A stretch of 7,525 bases of DNA from an uncultured Bacteroidota bacterium (GCA_937900725.1 CALCFP010000155.1:1-7525), one strand, 5' to 3'. Shown: positions 1 to 6,420, counted from the stretch's first letter. Numbers and translations are program-made. Notes: generated by a model not told the origin, from the sequence alone.

Positions 1-388
1 TGTAGAGGTAGCCGTCGGCCTCCTGCGCCTTCGCCATCTGGCCGATCAGCCAGTCCATGTACTGTTCGAGCTCCTTGTCCTTCGTCTCGGCGTAGACGTA
101 GGCCGCGCCCTCCATCACCTTGTAGACGTCGGAGTCGTCGAAGAAGATGCCGCCGAACTTGCCGCCCTTCGCGCGCGCGGCGCAGTTCGTGAAGTTCGCG
201 ATGCGCGGCGTCTCGTTGCACTTCGCGAAATCGGTCTTAAGCGTCACGAGCCGGTTGGTGGCGAGCCGGTCGAACCAGAAGCCGCCCGTCACGCGGACCT
301 TCGTCATCTCGGCGGCCTTGTCAAAGTCAAAGTCGTCATACTCCACATAGAACAAACCGGGACGTATATGTTTGAATAATTCGTTCAT
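1..388 (-). CDS. Glycoside hydrolase family 127 (DUF1680) protein, 5' part, cut by window edge
   Basis: On the minus strand this frame starts at ATG 388-386 and runs off the left edge after 129 codons. The peptide has the N-terminal hallmarks of GH127/DUF1680 beta-L-arabinofuranosidases: VRVTGGFWFDRLATNR near residues 31-46, then TPRIANF, then FDDSDVYKVMEGAAYVYAE, and AQEADGYLY at the cut end. Family members hydrolyse terminal beta-L-arabinofuranosyl residues of plant glycans with a catalytic cysteine-glutamate system; those residues lie beyond the window. No signal peptide is visible. From about residue 24 the codons are almost all G/C-ending (acg, gcg, ggc, ctc), unlike every other gene here, while residues 1-23 use mixed codons. 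Other possible starts are ATG 457 in the same frame, adding 23 unrecognised residues, and ATG 307 (MTKVRVTGGFW), which fits the usual family start. The family call is firm; start and genome of origin are not. Confidence 0.82.
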   Translation of the reverse strand, partial: MNELFKHIRPGLFYVEYDDFDFDKAAEMTKVRVTGGFWFDRLATNRLVTLKTDFAKCNETPRIANFTNCAARAKGGKFGGIFFDDSDVYKVMEGAAYVYAETKDKELEQYMDWLIGQMAKAQEADGYLY

Positions 389-539
389 CTTCCATTTCTT
401 CTTTGCGGCCAGGTTCCTGTTGTAGGTCTTGCGAGATTTGTGAATGTACCCCGACATTGACTTCAACACTCTTCTGTCCCACCAATCAGCGGTTGGCTGG
501 GATGAAGTCGTTGACGGCGATTTTGAGTTTTTTCTTCAT
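389..539 (-). other. Unrecognised open frame upstream of the GH127 gene, possibly a frameshifted gene start
   Basis: The GH127 frame stays open upstream to a stop at about 536-538 and would encode a basic stretch including DWWDRRVLKSMSGYIHKSRK and later NRNLAAKKKWK. In another frame an ATG at 539-537 begins a 17-codon reading (MKKKLKIAVNDFIPANR) that ends at TGA 488-486. The two frames overlap, so a single-base shift near 490-500 would join them into one continuous N-terminal region. I do not recognise the peptide. Composition is ordinary, unlike the GC-rich DNA to its left. It could be the broken start of a native gene onto which the GH127 segment has been joined, or non-coding DNA that is open by chance. 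Confidence 0.25.
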
Positions 540-608
540 TTTAAATATGTAAGCAATGCCAAGTTAAATTTGGCGGTACCACAGCACTGCGGGTGTAAAG
601 TTATACAT

Positions 609-626
609 TAACGTGAGTTTAATGAA
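609..626 (+). repeat. Left terminal inverted repeat of the IS982-family element
   Basis: TAACGTGAGTTTAATGAA matches the reverse complement of the right end at 15 of 18 positions; the outer 11 bases are identical. Confidence 0.85.
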
Positions 627-643
627 CTTTAAATAATTGATTA

Positions 644-675
644 TTTGATAATTAGCAATAAAAGTTGTATTTTTA
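644..675 (+). promoter_or_regulatory. Predicted Bacteroidota-type promoter of the transposase
   Basis: TTTG at 644-647, a 20-nt spacer, then TATTTTTA at 668-675. This fits the Bacteroidota primary sigma factor pattern (TTTG at -33, TAnnTTTG at -7) at all but the last base. Transcription would start near 682, about 27 nt before the transposase ATG. The promoter lies inside the element, so the transposase carries its own promoter. Confidence 0.5.
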
Positions 676-708
676 TAGTGACAACAAAAAAACACAAACT
701 TTTATTGC

Positions 709-1620
709 ATGTTTACCAAAGACAAAGTTACAGAAGTTTATTGTTTGGCAGACGATTTCTATAAATATTTTGATTCAATAATTGAAAAACATGCCATTTG
801 CACAACAAAATGCAATAAGCGCAAGTATCACAGGGACTACCGTTTGTCAAAAGCCGAGGTTATGCTTATTGTAATCATGTTTCATGCATCTGGATTCAGA
901 TGCCTTAAGCATTTCTATTTGGAGTATGTGTCCATCCATTGCAGAGACTTATTCCCTAAACTGGTCTCATACAATAGGTTTGTAGAGTTTCAGAAAGAAG
1001 TGGCAGTTCCGCTGACAATTTTCGTTAATAAAGTTTTGCTAGGGAAATGCACCGGCATTAGTTTTGTCGACAGCACACCACTTAGAGTGTGCAAGAACCA
1101 AAGGATACAAATGCACAAGGTCTTCAAAGGCATAGCCCAAAGGGGACAATGCTCCATGGGGTGGTTCTTCGGATTCAAACTTCATCTGATATGCAATGAA
1201 AAAGGGGAAATCTTAAATTTCATGTTTACACCTGGTAATGTCGACGACAGGCAACCACTTAATTACAAGGGATTTGTAGATTTTCTCTATGGAAAACTTG
1301 TTGCAGACAAGGGATATATAAGCAAAAACCTTTTTCAACGTCTTTTTGTTGATGGGATACAATTGATAACGAAACTGAAGAATAACATGAAAGGTGCCCT
1401 AATGAGTGTTTCCGACAAAGTTCTTCTTCGTCACAGAGCGATTATTGAGACAGTGAACGATGAACTAAAGAATATTGCACAAGTAGAGCATTCAAGACAT
1501 CGATCTTTCGACAATTTTGTAGTTAATCTATTAGGCGGAATTGCCGCCTATTGTCTCTTCCCTAAGAAACCATGTATTAATATTGTAAAAACAACTGATT
1601 ATCAACTCTCTTTGTTTTGA
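709..1620 (+). CDS. IS982-family DDE transposase, full length
   Basis: The 303-aa product is full length for IS982-family transposases (about 290-305 aa). It catalyses cut-and-paste movement of the surrounding element. The N-terminal part (about 1-110) is the family's leader domain. The DDE catalytic core follows: D121 in FVDSTPLRVC, D200 in VADKGYIS, and a glutamate in RHRAIIETVNDELKN (most likely E247). The signature QCSMGWFFGFKLHL lies at about 147-160, and HSRHRSFDNF with a hydrophobic C-terminal helix at 261-283. No stop or frameshift is seen, so the element may still be active. The ATG at 709 starts MFTKDKV and lies about 90 bases inside the left inverted repeat. The gene's stop is followed within a few bases by the right inverted repeat, a compact layout typical of the family. 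Confidence 0.93.
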   Translation: MFTKDKVTEVYCLADDFYKYFDSIIEKHAICTTKCNKRKYHRDYRLSKAEVMLIVIMFHASGFRCLKHFYLEYVSIHCRDLFPKLVSYNRFVEFQKEVAVPLTIFVNKVLLGKCTGISFVDSTPLRVCKNQRIQMHKVFKGIAQRGQCSMGWFFGFKLHLICNEKGEILNFMFTPGNVDDRQPLNYKGFVDFLYGKLVADKGYISKNLFQRLFVDGIQLITKLKNNMKGALMSVSDKVLLRHRAIIETVNDELKNIAQVEHSRHRSFDNFVVNLLGGIAAYCLFPKKPCINIVKTTDYQLSLF

Positions 1621-1625
1621 AAATT

Positions 1626-1643
1626 TTCGTCGAACTCACGTTA
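1626..1643 (-). repeat. Right terminal inverted repeat of the IS982-family element
   Basis: TTCGTCGAACTCACGTTA on the plus strand. Its reverse complement matches the left end at 15 of 18 positions, with the outermost 11 identical. It begins six bases after the transposase stop codon. Confidence 0.85.
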
Positions 1644-1741
1644 TTTATGAACGGCACAATGCAGACGCCACAACCAAGAAAATATGGTTTTAGCAAATCA
1701 TGAAATATCCTTGCGAAAAAACAAGAAGCCACTTGGTAAAT

Positions 1742-1758
1742 AATAATATAATATTATT
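1742..1758. repeat. 17-bp AT-only perfect palindrome
   Basis: Arms AATAATAT and ATATTATT around a central A, in the 248-base AT-rich spacer between the insertion sequence and the aminomutase gene. No GC pairs and no clear U-run follow it, so it is a poor terminator. It may be chance in AT-rich DNA or a protein-binding site. The rest of the spacer shows no gene. Confidence 0.3.
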
Positions 1759-1836
1759 GATTATCAATTAATTAAAAATTACACAAAGCATCTATATTTT
1801 TTTGCATTTAAGTGAATAACCAAACCAAATATCGCA

Positions 1837-1844
1837 TACTTTCG
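1837..1844 (+). promoter_or_regulatory. Possible -7 box of the aminomutase operon promoter
   Basis: TACTTTCG matches TAnnTTTG at all but one base and is followed by C, as often seen in Bacteroidota. No good TTTG lies 19-21 nt upstream, so this is a weak call. If used, transcription would start near 1851, giving a leader of about 40 nt that contains the 1873-1885 palindrome. Confidence 0.28.
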
Positions 1845-1872
1845 CTTCCCGTTTTTAAACAATTATTCAAAA

Positions 1873-1885
1873 GGTATCTGATACC
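1873..1885. promoter_or_regulatory. 13-bp perfect palindrome just before the aminomutase start codon
   Basis: GGTATC T GATACC has perfect 6-bp arms around one central base and ends 6 bases before the ATG at 1892. At the DNA level it resembles a small dimeric-repressor half-site pair. At the RNA level it could form a 5-bp stem with a CUG loop next to the start codon. No regulator gene for it is in the window, and the role is inferred from position and symmetry only. Confidence 0.35.
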
Positions 1886-1891
1886 ATATAT

Positions 1892-3148
1892 ATGAATACA
1901 AACCCTTTAGAGACCAAAGATTCCTCCGAAAGGAACAGTCTCACCGACAAATCTTCATCAATGAATGAAGATGGGAAAATAGAACCCGACGTCCCTCCGC
2001 TACCTTGCGACAGCCTACCGCCAATAAGCCAGCACAGTCTTGACTTCCTGCACCGATTTTTCCCGCGCACATCAGCAACGCAGTGGAACGACTGGAAATG
2101 GCAAATACAAAACGCCTTCACCACAGTCGAATCATTATCAAGAGTCTTGGACTTGACTGATTCAGAAAAAATCGCAATAAGCAAACTGAAAGCCGAACAC
2201 TGCCTGCCACTGCGCATAACGCCCTACTATCTTTCGCAATTCTACGACAAAGAGTCTGACAATCCATTGCGCCACACAATGATTCCTGTCCAAGATGAAC
2301 TGACAATCACAGAATCAGAAAGTTCCGACCCGCTCAACGAAGAAGGCACAAGTCCTGTGACCGGCCTCGTACACCGCTATCCCGACAGAGTACTGTTTAC
2401 CGTCACACAATTCTGCTCATCATATTGCCGATACTGCACGCGGGCTCATTTTGTGGGAAAACTTGGCGCTCTTACAAAAAAACAGTGGGATACGGCCATT
2501 GAATACATAAGGAAACACGAAGAAGTGCGAGATGTGCTCATCAGCGGTGGCGACCCGCTCACCCTGCCTGACGACAAAATCGAATATCTGCTATCGAAAC
2601 TGAGAGCGATAAAACACATCGAGATTCTCAGAATAGGGACAAAAGTTCCTGTCGTACTGCCAATGAGGATAACCCCACAACTGACAGCCATTCTGCGCAA
2701 ATATCACCCGTTGCTTATGAGCATTCATTTCACCCACACCGACGAAATCACGCCAGAGACGAGCCATGCCTGCGAAGCTCTTGCCGATGCCGGCATCCCG
2801 TTAGGAAGCCAGACAGTTCTTCTAAAGAATATAAACAACGACCCCACGGTAATGAAAAGGCTGATGCAGAAACTTCTGACCATACGCGTAAGGCCGTACT
2901 ACATATATCAATGCGACCCTGTTCCTGGTTCAAGCCACTTCCGCACAAAAGTGGAGGAAGGCATCAACATAATTGAGAACCTGCGCGGATTCACAAGTGG
3001 GTATGCAGTGCCACAATTTGTGATTGACGCGCCTGGCGGTGGCGGAAAAATACCAATCCTGCCAGACTACGTCGTATCGGCAAGTGACGACAAATGGGTT
3101 CTGCGCAACTACAAGAAACTAAAATACGAATATCCTAACAGAGACTGA
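1892..3148 (+). CDS. Lysine 2,3-aminomutase family (KamA-like) radical SAM/PLP enzyme
   Basis: The 418-aa product belongs to the lysine 2,3-aminomutase family, which moves the alpha-amino group to the beta carbon using a 4Fe-4S cluster, S-adenosylmethionine and pyridoxal phosphate. WNDWKWQ (65-71) is the family start motif. CSSYCRYC gives the cluster ligands C175, C179 and C182, and R184 matches the arginine that binds the substrate carboxylate in the clostridial enzyme. SGGDPL (218-223) is the SAM-binding GGD motif. D342 (YQCD) and D379 (VIDAPGGGGK) match the two aspartates that hold the lysine side-chain amine, and K386 is the PLP lysine. Glutamate-type enzymes replace both aspartates, so lysine is the likely substrate. 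Residues 1-60 are an acidic, serine-rich extension. The protein ends soon after the core and lacks the clostridial C-terminal zinc-binding cysteines. An internal Met (M24) could be an alternative start. It is translationally coupled to the ligase that follows. Confidence 0.9.
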   Translation: MNTNPLETKDSSERNSLTDKSSSMNEDGKIEPDVPPLPCDSLPPISQHSLDFLHRFFPRTSATQWNDWKWQIQNAFTTVESLSRVLDLTDSEKIAISKLKAEHCLPLRITPYYLSQFYDKESDNPLRHTMIPVQDELTITESESSDPLNEEGTSPVTGLVHRYPDRVLFTVTQFCSSYCRYCTRAHFVGKLGALTKKQWDTAIEYIRKHEEVRDVLISGGDPLTLPDDKIEYLLSKLRAIKHIEILRIGTKVPVVLPMRITPQLTAILRKYHPLLMSIHFTHTDEITPETSHACEALADAGIPLGSQTVLLKNINNDPTVMKRLMQKLLTIRVRPYYIYQCDPVPGSSHFRTKVEEGINIIENLRGFTSGYAVPQFVIDAPGGGGKIPILPDYVVSASDDKWVLRNYKKLKYEYPNRD

Positions 3149-3152
3149 CATT

Positions 3153-4136
3153 ATGAAGATTGGCATAGCATACGACCTCCGCACCTGGTACCTTGAACAA
3201 GGTTTCGGGATGGAAGAAACCGCTGAATTCGACAAGGAAAGCACAATTGAAGGCATTGAAAAAGTAATTGCAAGCCTAGGCTTTGAAACCGAAAGAATAG
3301 GCAACATTTACCAAATTGTAGAAAGACTTGGCAAAGGCGAACGCTGGGACCTTGTCTTCAACATCACCGAATCGCTCTACGGCGACGGCCGAGAATCGGC
3401 AGTACCCGCCCTGCTCGACCAATACAAAATACCCTACACCTTCAGCGGGCCAGTCACATTGGGCATCGCGCTAAACAAATACTACTCAAGACTCATCGCA
3501 AAAGAGGCAGGCGTGAAAGTCGCTCCAGGCACCATTATATACGATGGCGACGAGATTGATGCGAAAACCCAAAGCCTTGTCTTTCCGCTATTTCTGAAAC
3601 CAGTAGCCGAAGGCACCGGCAAGGGTATAACAGCCCAAAGCAAAGTCAGCAACACGAACGAACTGAAATCGATTTGTGGCGAGATGCTAAACAACTACCA
3701 CCAGCCAGTCCTTATTGAGGAATATCTGCCAGGACGGGAATTCACCGTAGGCATTGTAGGCAACGGAGCATCGGCACACTGCGTCGGCGCAATGGAAATC
3801 ATCTGCAAAGACAACTTGCCATACTGCAACGAGGTGAAAGAGAATTTCGAGCAATACGTTAAATACAGACTGATACCCGAAAATGACTTGGCAGAAAAAT
3901 GCTACGCCACGGCAAAAAACGCCTGGATAGCCATAAACGGCGTTGACGCAGGCAGAATAGACCTGCGCATCGACCGCAACGGCGAAGTATGCTTCATCGA
4001 GGCAAATCCATTGGCAGGACTAAATCCAGCAATCTCCGATTTGCCGATATTGTGCAGGCTGAACGGCATCACATACGAGCAACTCATCAAGGAAATCATC
4101 GACTCGGCAATCAAGAGAATAAGGGAACTTCTATAA
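3153..4136 (+). CDS. ATP-grasp ligase, D-Ala-D-Ala ligase superfamily, acceptor unknown
   Basis: The 327-aa product is an ATP-grasp carboxylate-amine ligase: it activates a carboxylate as an acyl phosphate and joins it to an amine. The visible core is FLKPVAEGTGKGI (147-159, ATP-binding lysine and glycine-rich loop), VLIEEYLPGREFTVG (186-200, adenine-contacting glutamates), D270 in GRIDLRI and FIEANPLAGLNP (281-292), which supplies the metal-binding acidic residues and Asn. This order matches D-alanine-D-alanine ligases (COG1181). However, their N-terminal GGxSxE substrate motif is absent; the N-terminus reads MKIGIAYDLRTWYLEQGFGM. It is therefore probably not cell-wall Ddl. It starts 4 bases after the aminomutase stop, so the two are almost certainly cotranscribed. 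I infer that it may use the beta-amino acid made by its partner; the acceptor cannot be read from sequence. Confidence 0.82.
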   Translation: MKIGIAYDLRTWYLEQGFGMEETAEFDKESTIEGIEKVIASLGFETERIGNIYQIVERLGKGERWDLVFNITESLYGDGRESAVPALLDQYKIPYTFSGPVTLGIALNKYYSRLIAKEAGVKVAPGTIIYDGDEIDAKTQSLVFPLFLKPVAEGTGKGITAQSKVSNTNELKSICGEMLNNYHQPVLIEEYLPGREFTVGIVGNGASAHCVGAMEIICKDNLPYCNEVKENFEQYVKYRLIPENDLAEKCYATAKNAWIAINGVDAGRIDLRIDRNGEVCFIEANPLAGLNPAISDLPILCRLNGITYEQLIKEIIDSAIKRIRELL

Positions 4137-4375
4137 ATTCCCCGATTTTATATTTTTTTAAATATGGGTTATACTTCAATCTTTTGTGTGCTTTTGAATT
4201 TTTATCGTCATCTTGTTAGGTTGCACTCAGTTACAGTGCCCGCACTGCTCCTTCGTTCAACCAATCAATCTGCCTGACAAAATCTTCAAAAACACTACAA
4301 AGCAATTTATAGAACTTCCCAAAATAGCACCAACCTGTTACTAAGACAGTTGCATTACAAGGCACAAAATTGGCC

Positions 4376-4429
4376 GACATATAAGCCTGCCATCGGCAAA
4401 CCGCAATTCCCCTACCGCAGGCTTATGTC
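4376..4429. repeat. Long inverted repeat / predicted hairpin upstream of rpsA
   Basis: ATAAGCCTGC (4381-4390) pairs perfectly with GCAGGCTTAT (4417-4426) across a 26-nt loop. The arms extend to GACAT and GTC with a 2-nt bulge. A competing short pairing exists between GCCGA (4373-4377) and TCGGC (4393-4397), and a small CGG/CCG stem (4394-4403) lies inside the loop. It is upstream of the predicted rpsA transcription start. It could be a terminator-like end of the upstream operon, part of a longer structured leader, or a remnant of a small repeat element. No U-run follows, which argues against a simple intrinsic terminator. Confidence 0.55.
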
Positions 4430-4447
4430 ATCCGACCCAAAAATCGA

Positions 4448-4479
4448 CTTGTTTTATTCATTCAAAATCACTTACTTTG
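4448..4479 (+). promoter_or_regulatory. rpsA: Predicted Bacteroidota-type promoter of rpsA
   Basis: CTTG (4448-4451, 3 of 4 to TTTG), a 20-nt spacer, then TTACTTTG (4472-4479, 7 of 8 to TAnnTTTG) followed by C. Transcription would begin near 4486, giving a leader of about 42 nt. Spacing is ideal for the Bacteroidota primary sigma factor. The leader is AT-rich and has no Shine-Dalgarno site, which is usual in this phylum. Confidence 0.5.
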
Positions 4480-4527
4480 CGTGATTTTTATAAATAAAGT
4501 CTAACTCATTAATTTATTTTAATTTAA

Positions 4528-6420
4528 ATGGAAAAAGAAAATCAAAAATCTCAAGAAATTGAGAAAGAGGAAGCATTCGAATTTGATGCTCCTAAACAAC
4601 AAAAAGTGGTAAGCCCAGAAGAATTCGACTGGGAAGCCTACGAAAACGACTCGGTAGTATCGAGTTCAGAACGTGGCAAGCTTGAAGAAATGTACAGCAA
4701 CACACTTTCTTCAATCAACGAGAACGAAGTAGTTGACGGCACAATCGTGTCAATGAACAAGCGTGAAGCATTGGTCAACATCGGCTACAAATCAGAAGGC
4801 GTTATCAGCATGAGCGAATTCCGCTACAATCCAGACCTTAAGATTGGCGACAAAGTTGAAGTTTATGTTGAAAGCCAGGAAGACCGCAACGGTCAACTTA
4901 CATTGTCACACAAGAAGGCACGCGCATTGCGTTCTTGGGACCGTGTTAATCAAGCTCTTGAACAAGACGAAATCATTAAGGGTTACATCAAGTGCCGTAC
5001 TAAGGGCGGTATGATTGTTGACGTATTTGGAATCGAAGCATTCTTGCCAGGTTCACAAATCGACGTCAAGCCAATCCGCGACTATGATATATTTGTTGGC
5101 AAGACAATGGAATTCAAAGTTGTCAAGATCAACAACGAATTCAAGAATGTTGTTGTTTCTCACAAGGCTCTTATCGAAGCCGAGCTTGAGCAACAAAAGA
5201 AAGACATCATCTCTAAACTTGAAAAAGGCCAGGTTCTTGAAGGAACAGTCAAGAATATCACATCATACGGTGTGTTCATCGATCTTGGCGGTGTTGACGG
5301 TCTTATCCACATCACCGACCTTTCTTGGGGTCGCATCCAACATCCAGAGGAAATCGTACAACTTGACCAAAAGATCAACGTTGTCATCCTTGACTTCGAC
5401 GACGACAAGAAGCGTATCGCTCTTGGCTTGAAGCAACTTACTCCACATCCATGGGATGCACTTGACGCAAACTTGAAAGTTGGCGACAAGGTTAAGGGTA
5501 AAGTTGTCGTTATGGCTGACTACGGTGCATTTGTTGAAATCGCTCCAGGCGTTGAAGGCCTTATCCACGTTTCAGAAATGTCATGGTCACAACACCTACG
5601 CAGCGCTAACGAATTCCTTAACGTTGGTGACGAAATTGAAGCAGTCATCCTTACTCTTGACCGCGAAGAGCGCAAGATGTCGTTGGGCATGAAGCAGCTT
5701 AAGGCTGATCCATGGGAAAAGATTGCCGACCAATATGCAGTTGGCACAAAGCACACCGCAAAAGTCCGCAACTTCACTACATTCGGCGTATTTGTTGAAA
5801 TCGAGGAAGGCGTTGACGGTTTGATCCACATTTCTGACCTTTCATGGACAAAGAAAATCAAACACCCAGCAGAATTCACCACAATTGGTGCCGACATTGA
5901 AGTAGTAGTTTTGGAAATCGACAAGGAAAACCGTCGTTTGCGCTTAGGCCACAAACAATTGGAAGAGAATCCTTGGGACGTATTCGAGACTTTGTTCTCA
6001 GTTGATTCAATCCACGAAGGAACAATCATCGAATTGACCGAAAAGGGTGCCGTAGTAGCATTGCCATACGGTGTTGAAGGTTTCGCAACTCCAAAGCATC
6101 TTGTAAAGGAAGACGGAACTTCTGCCAAACTTGACGAAAAACTCGAATTCAAGGTTATTGAATTCAACAAGGAAGGCAAGAAGATAATCGTAAGCCACTC
6201 TCGCGTATTCGAAGACGTAAAACGTAGCGAAGAAAAGAGCAAGAAGGAAGCTGCAGCAAAAACCACCAAAAAGGCAACAAAGAAATTGGCCGACAGCATC
6301 GAGAAGACAACTCTTGGTGACATTGCCGAACTTGCTGCCCTGAAGGATGAAATGGCTCAGGCTGAAAAGCCAAAAACTGCTAAAAAGGCTAAAAAAGACG
6401 ACGCTGCTGAAGAAAAATAA
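4528..6420 (+). CDS. rpsA: 30S ribosomal protein S1, six S1 domains
   Basis: The 630-aa product is ribosomal protein S1, which binds mRNA on the 30S subunit and helps load and unfold messages. Six S1 OB-fold repeats are visible at about 66-130, 148-214, 234-304, 317-391, 404-478 and 492-558. Repeats 3-5 are the most canonical (TSYGVFIDLGGVDGLIHITD, ADYGAFVEIAPGVEGLIHVS, TTFGVFVEIEEGVDGLIHIS). Repeats 1, 2 and 6 are divergent, as expected for the ribosome-docking and outer domains. The acidic N-terminus has EEFDWEAYE, and the C-terminal tail is Lys/Ala-rich with GDIAELAALKDEMA; both are typical of Bacteroidales S1. Codon use is strongly biased (CGT/CGC for Arg, CCA for nearly all Pro), unlike the neighbouring operon and consistent with very high expression. 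The ATG at 4528 has no Shine-Dalgarno, in keeping with its AT-rich leader. Confidence 0.97.
   Translation: MEKENQKSQEIEKEEAFEFDAPKQQKVVSPEEFDWEAYENDSVVSSSERGKLEEMYSNTLSSINENEVVDGTIVSMNKREALVNIGYKSEGVISMSEFRYNPDLKIGDKVEVYVESQEDRNGQLTLSHKKARALRSWDRVNQALEQDEIIKGYIKCRTKGGMIVDVFGIEAFLPGSQIDVKPIRDYDIFVGKTMEFKVVKINNEFKNVVVSHKALIEAELEQQKKDIISKLEKGQVLEGTVKNITSYGVFIDLGGVDGLIHITDLSWGRIQHPEEIVQLDQKINVVILDFDDDKKRIALGLKQLTPHPWDALDANLKVGDKVKGKVVVMADYGAFVEIAPGVEGLIHVSEMSWSQHLRSANEFLNVGDEIEAVILTLDREERKMSLGMKQLKADPWEKIADQYAVGTKHTAKVRNFTTFGVFVEIEEGVDGLIHISDLSWTKKIKHPAEFTTIGADIEVVVLEIDKENRRLRLGHKQLEENPWDVFETLFSVDSIHEGTIIELTEKGAVVALPYGVEGFATPKHLVKEDGTSAKLDEKLEFKVIEFNKEGKKIIVSHSRVFEDVKRSEEKSKKEAAAKTTKKATKKLADSIEKTTLGDIAELAALKDEMAQAEKPKTAKKAKKDDAAEEK

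Larger units (their letters stand above)
609..1643 (+). mobile_element. IS982-family insertion sequence, complete
   Basis: About 1,035 bp, the usual size for IS982-family elements. It is bounded by terminal inverted repeats and contains a single intact transposase gene. No convincing target-site duplication is visible: the left flank ends in gttatacat and the right flank begins tttatgaac. The exact outer ends may therefore be off by a few bases, or the element may have recombined after insertion. It sits in the space between the minus-strand GH127 gene and the plus-strand aminomutase operon, and disrupts no recognisable gene. Confidence 0.85.
4137..4527. other. 391-base intergenic region between the ligase gene and rpsA
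   Basis: It holds no supportable gene. A 49-codon minus-strand frame (4380-4231, MSANFVPCNATVLVTGWCYF at its start) and a plus-strand open stretch ending at the TGA 4481-4483 without a proper start are both open, but neither resembles a known family. Just after the ligase stop is an AT-only stem (4150-4165) with no GC pairs, which is weak as a terminator. The right part holds the inverted repeat at 4376-4429 and the rpsA promoter. Confidence 0.5.

Noticed and set aside
147..350. 67-codon plus-strand frame in the GC-rich left end
   Set aside because: It is antisense to the GH127 coding frame, which has clear family motifs; the overlap is a by-product of the high GC.
558..574. GCCAA/TTGGC inverted repeat left of the insertion sequence
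   Set aside because: Only 5-bp arms with a 7-base loop; too short to call without conservation data.
1892..3148. EpmB-type enzyme for modifying elongation factor P
   Set aside because: The core is similar, but no epmA or efp gene is nearby, and the ATP-grasp partner points to a different use; not excluded by sequence alone.
4150..4165. Possible terminator after the ligase gene
   Set aside because: The stem is entirely A-T pairs (ATATTT/AAATAT), too weak for an intrinsic terminator.
4231..4380. 49-codon minus-strand frame in the intergenic region before rpsA
   Set aside because: It has a start and stop but no family resemblance, no promoter that I can see, and the opposite strand is also open over part of it; listed only in the intergenic entry.
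4280..4483. Plus-strand open stretch ending just before the rpsA leader
   Set aside because: It has no usable start codon for most of its length, and its last part contains the predicted rpsA promoter.
5520..6323. Long minus-strand frame inside rpsA (267 codons)
   Set aside because: It is a shadow of the strongly codon-biased S1 repeats on the plus strand; its peptide resembles no family and it overlaps an unambiguous gene.
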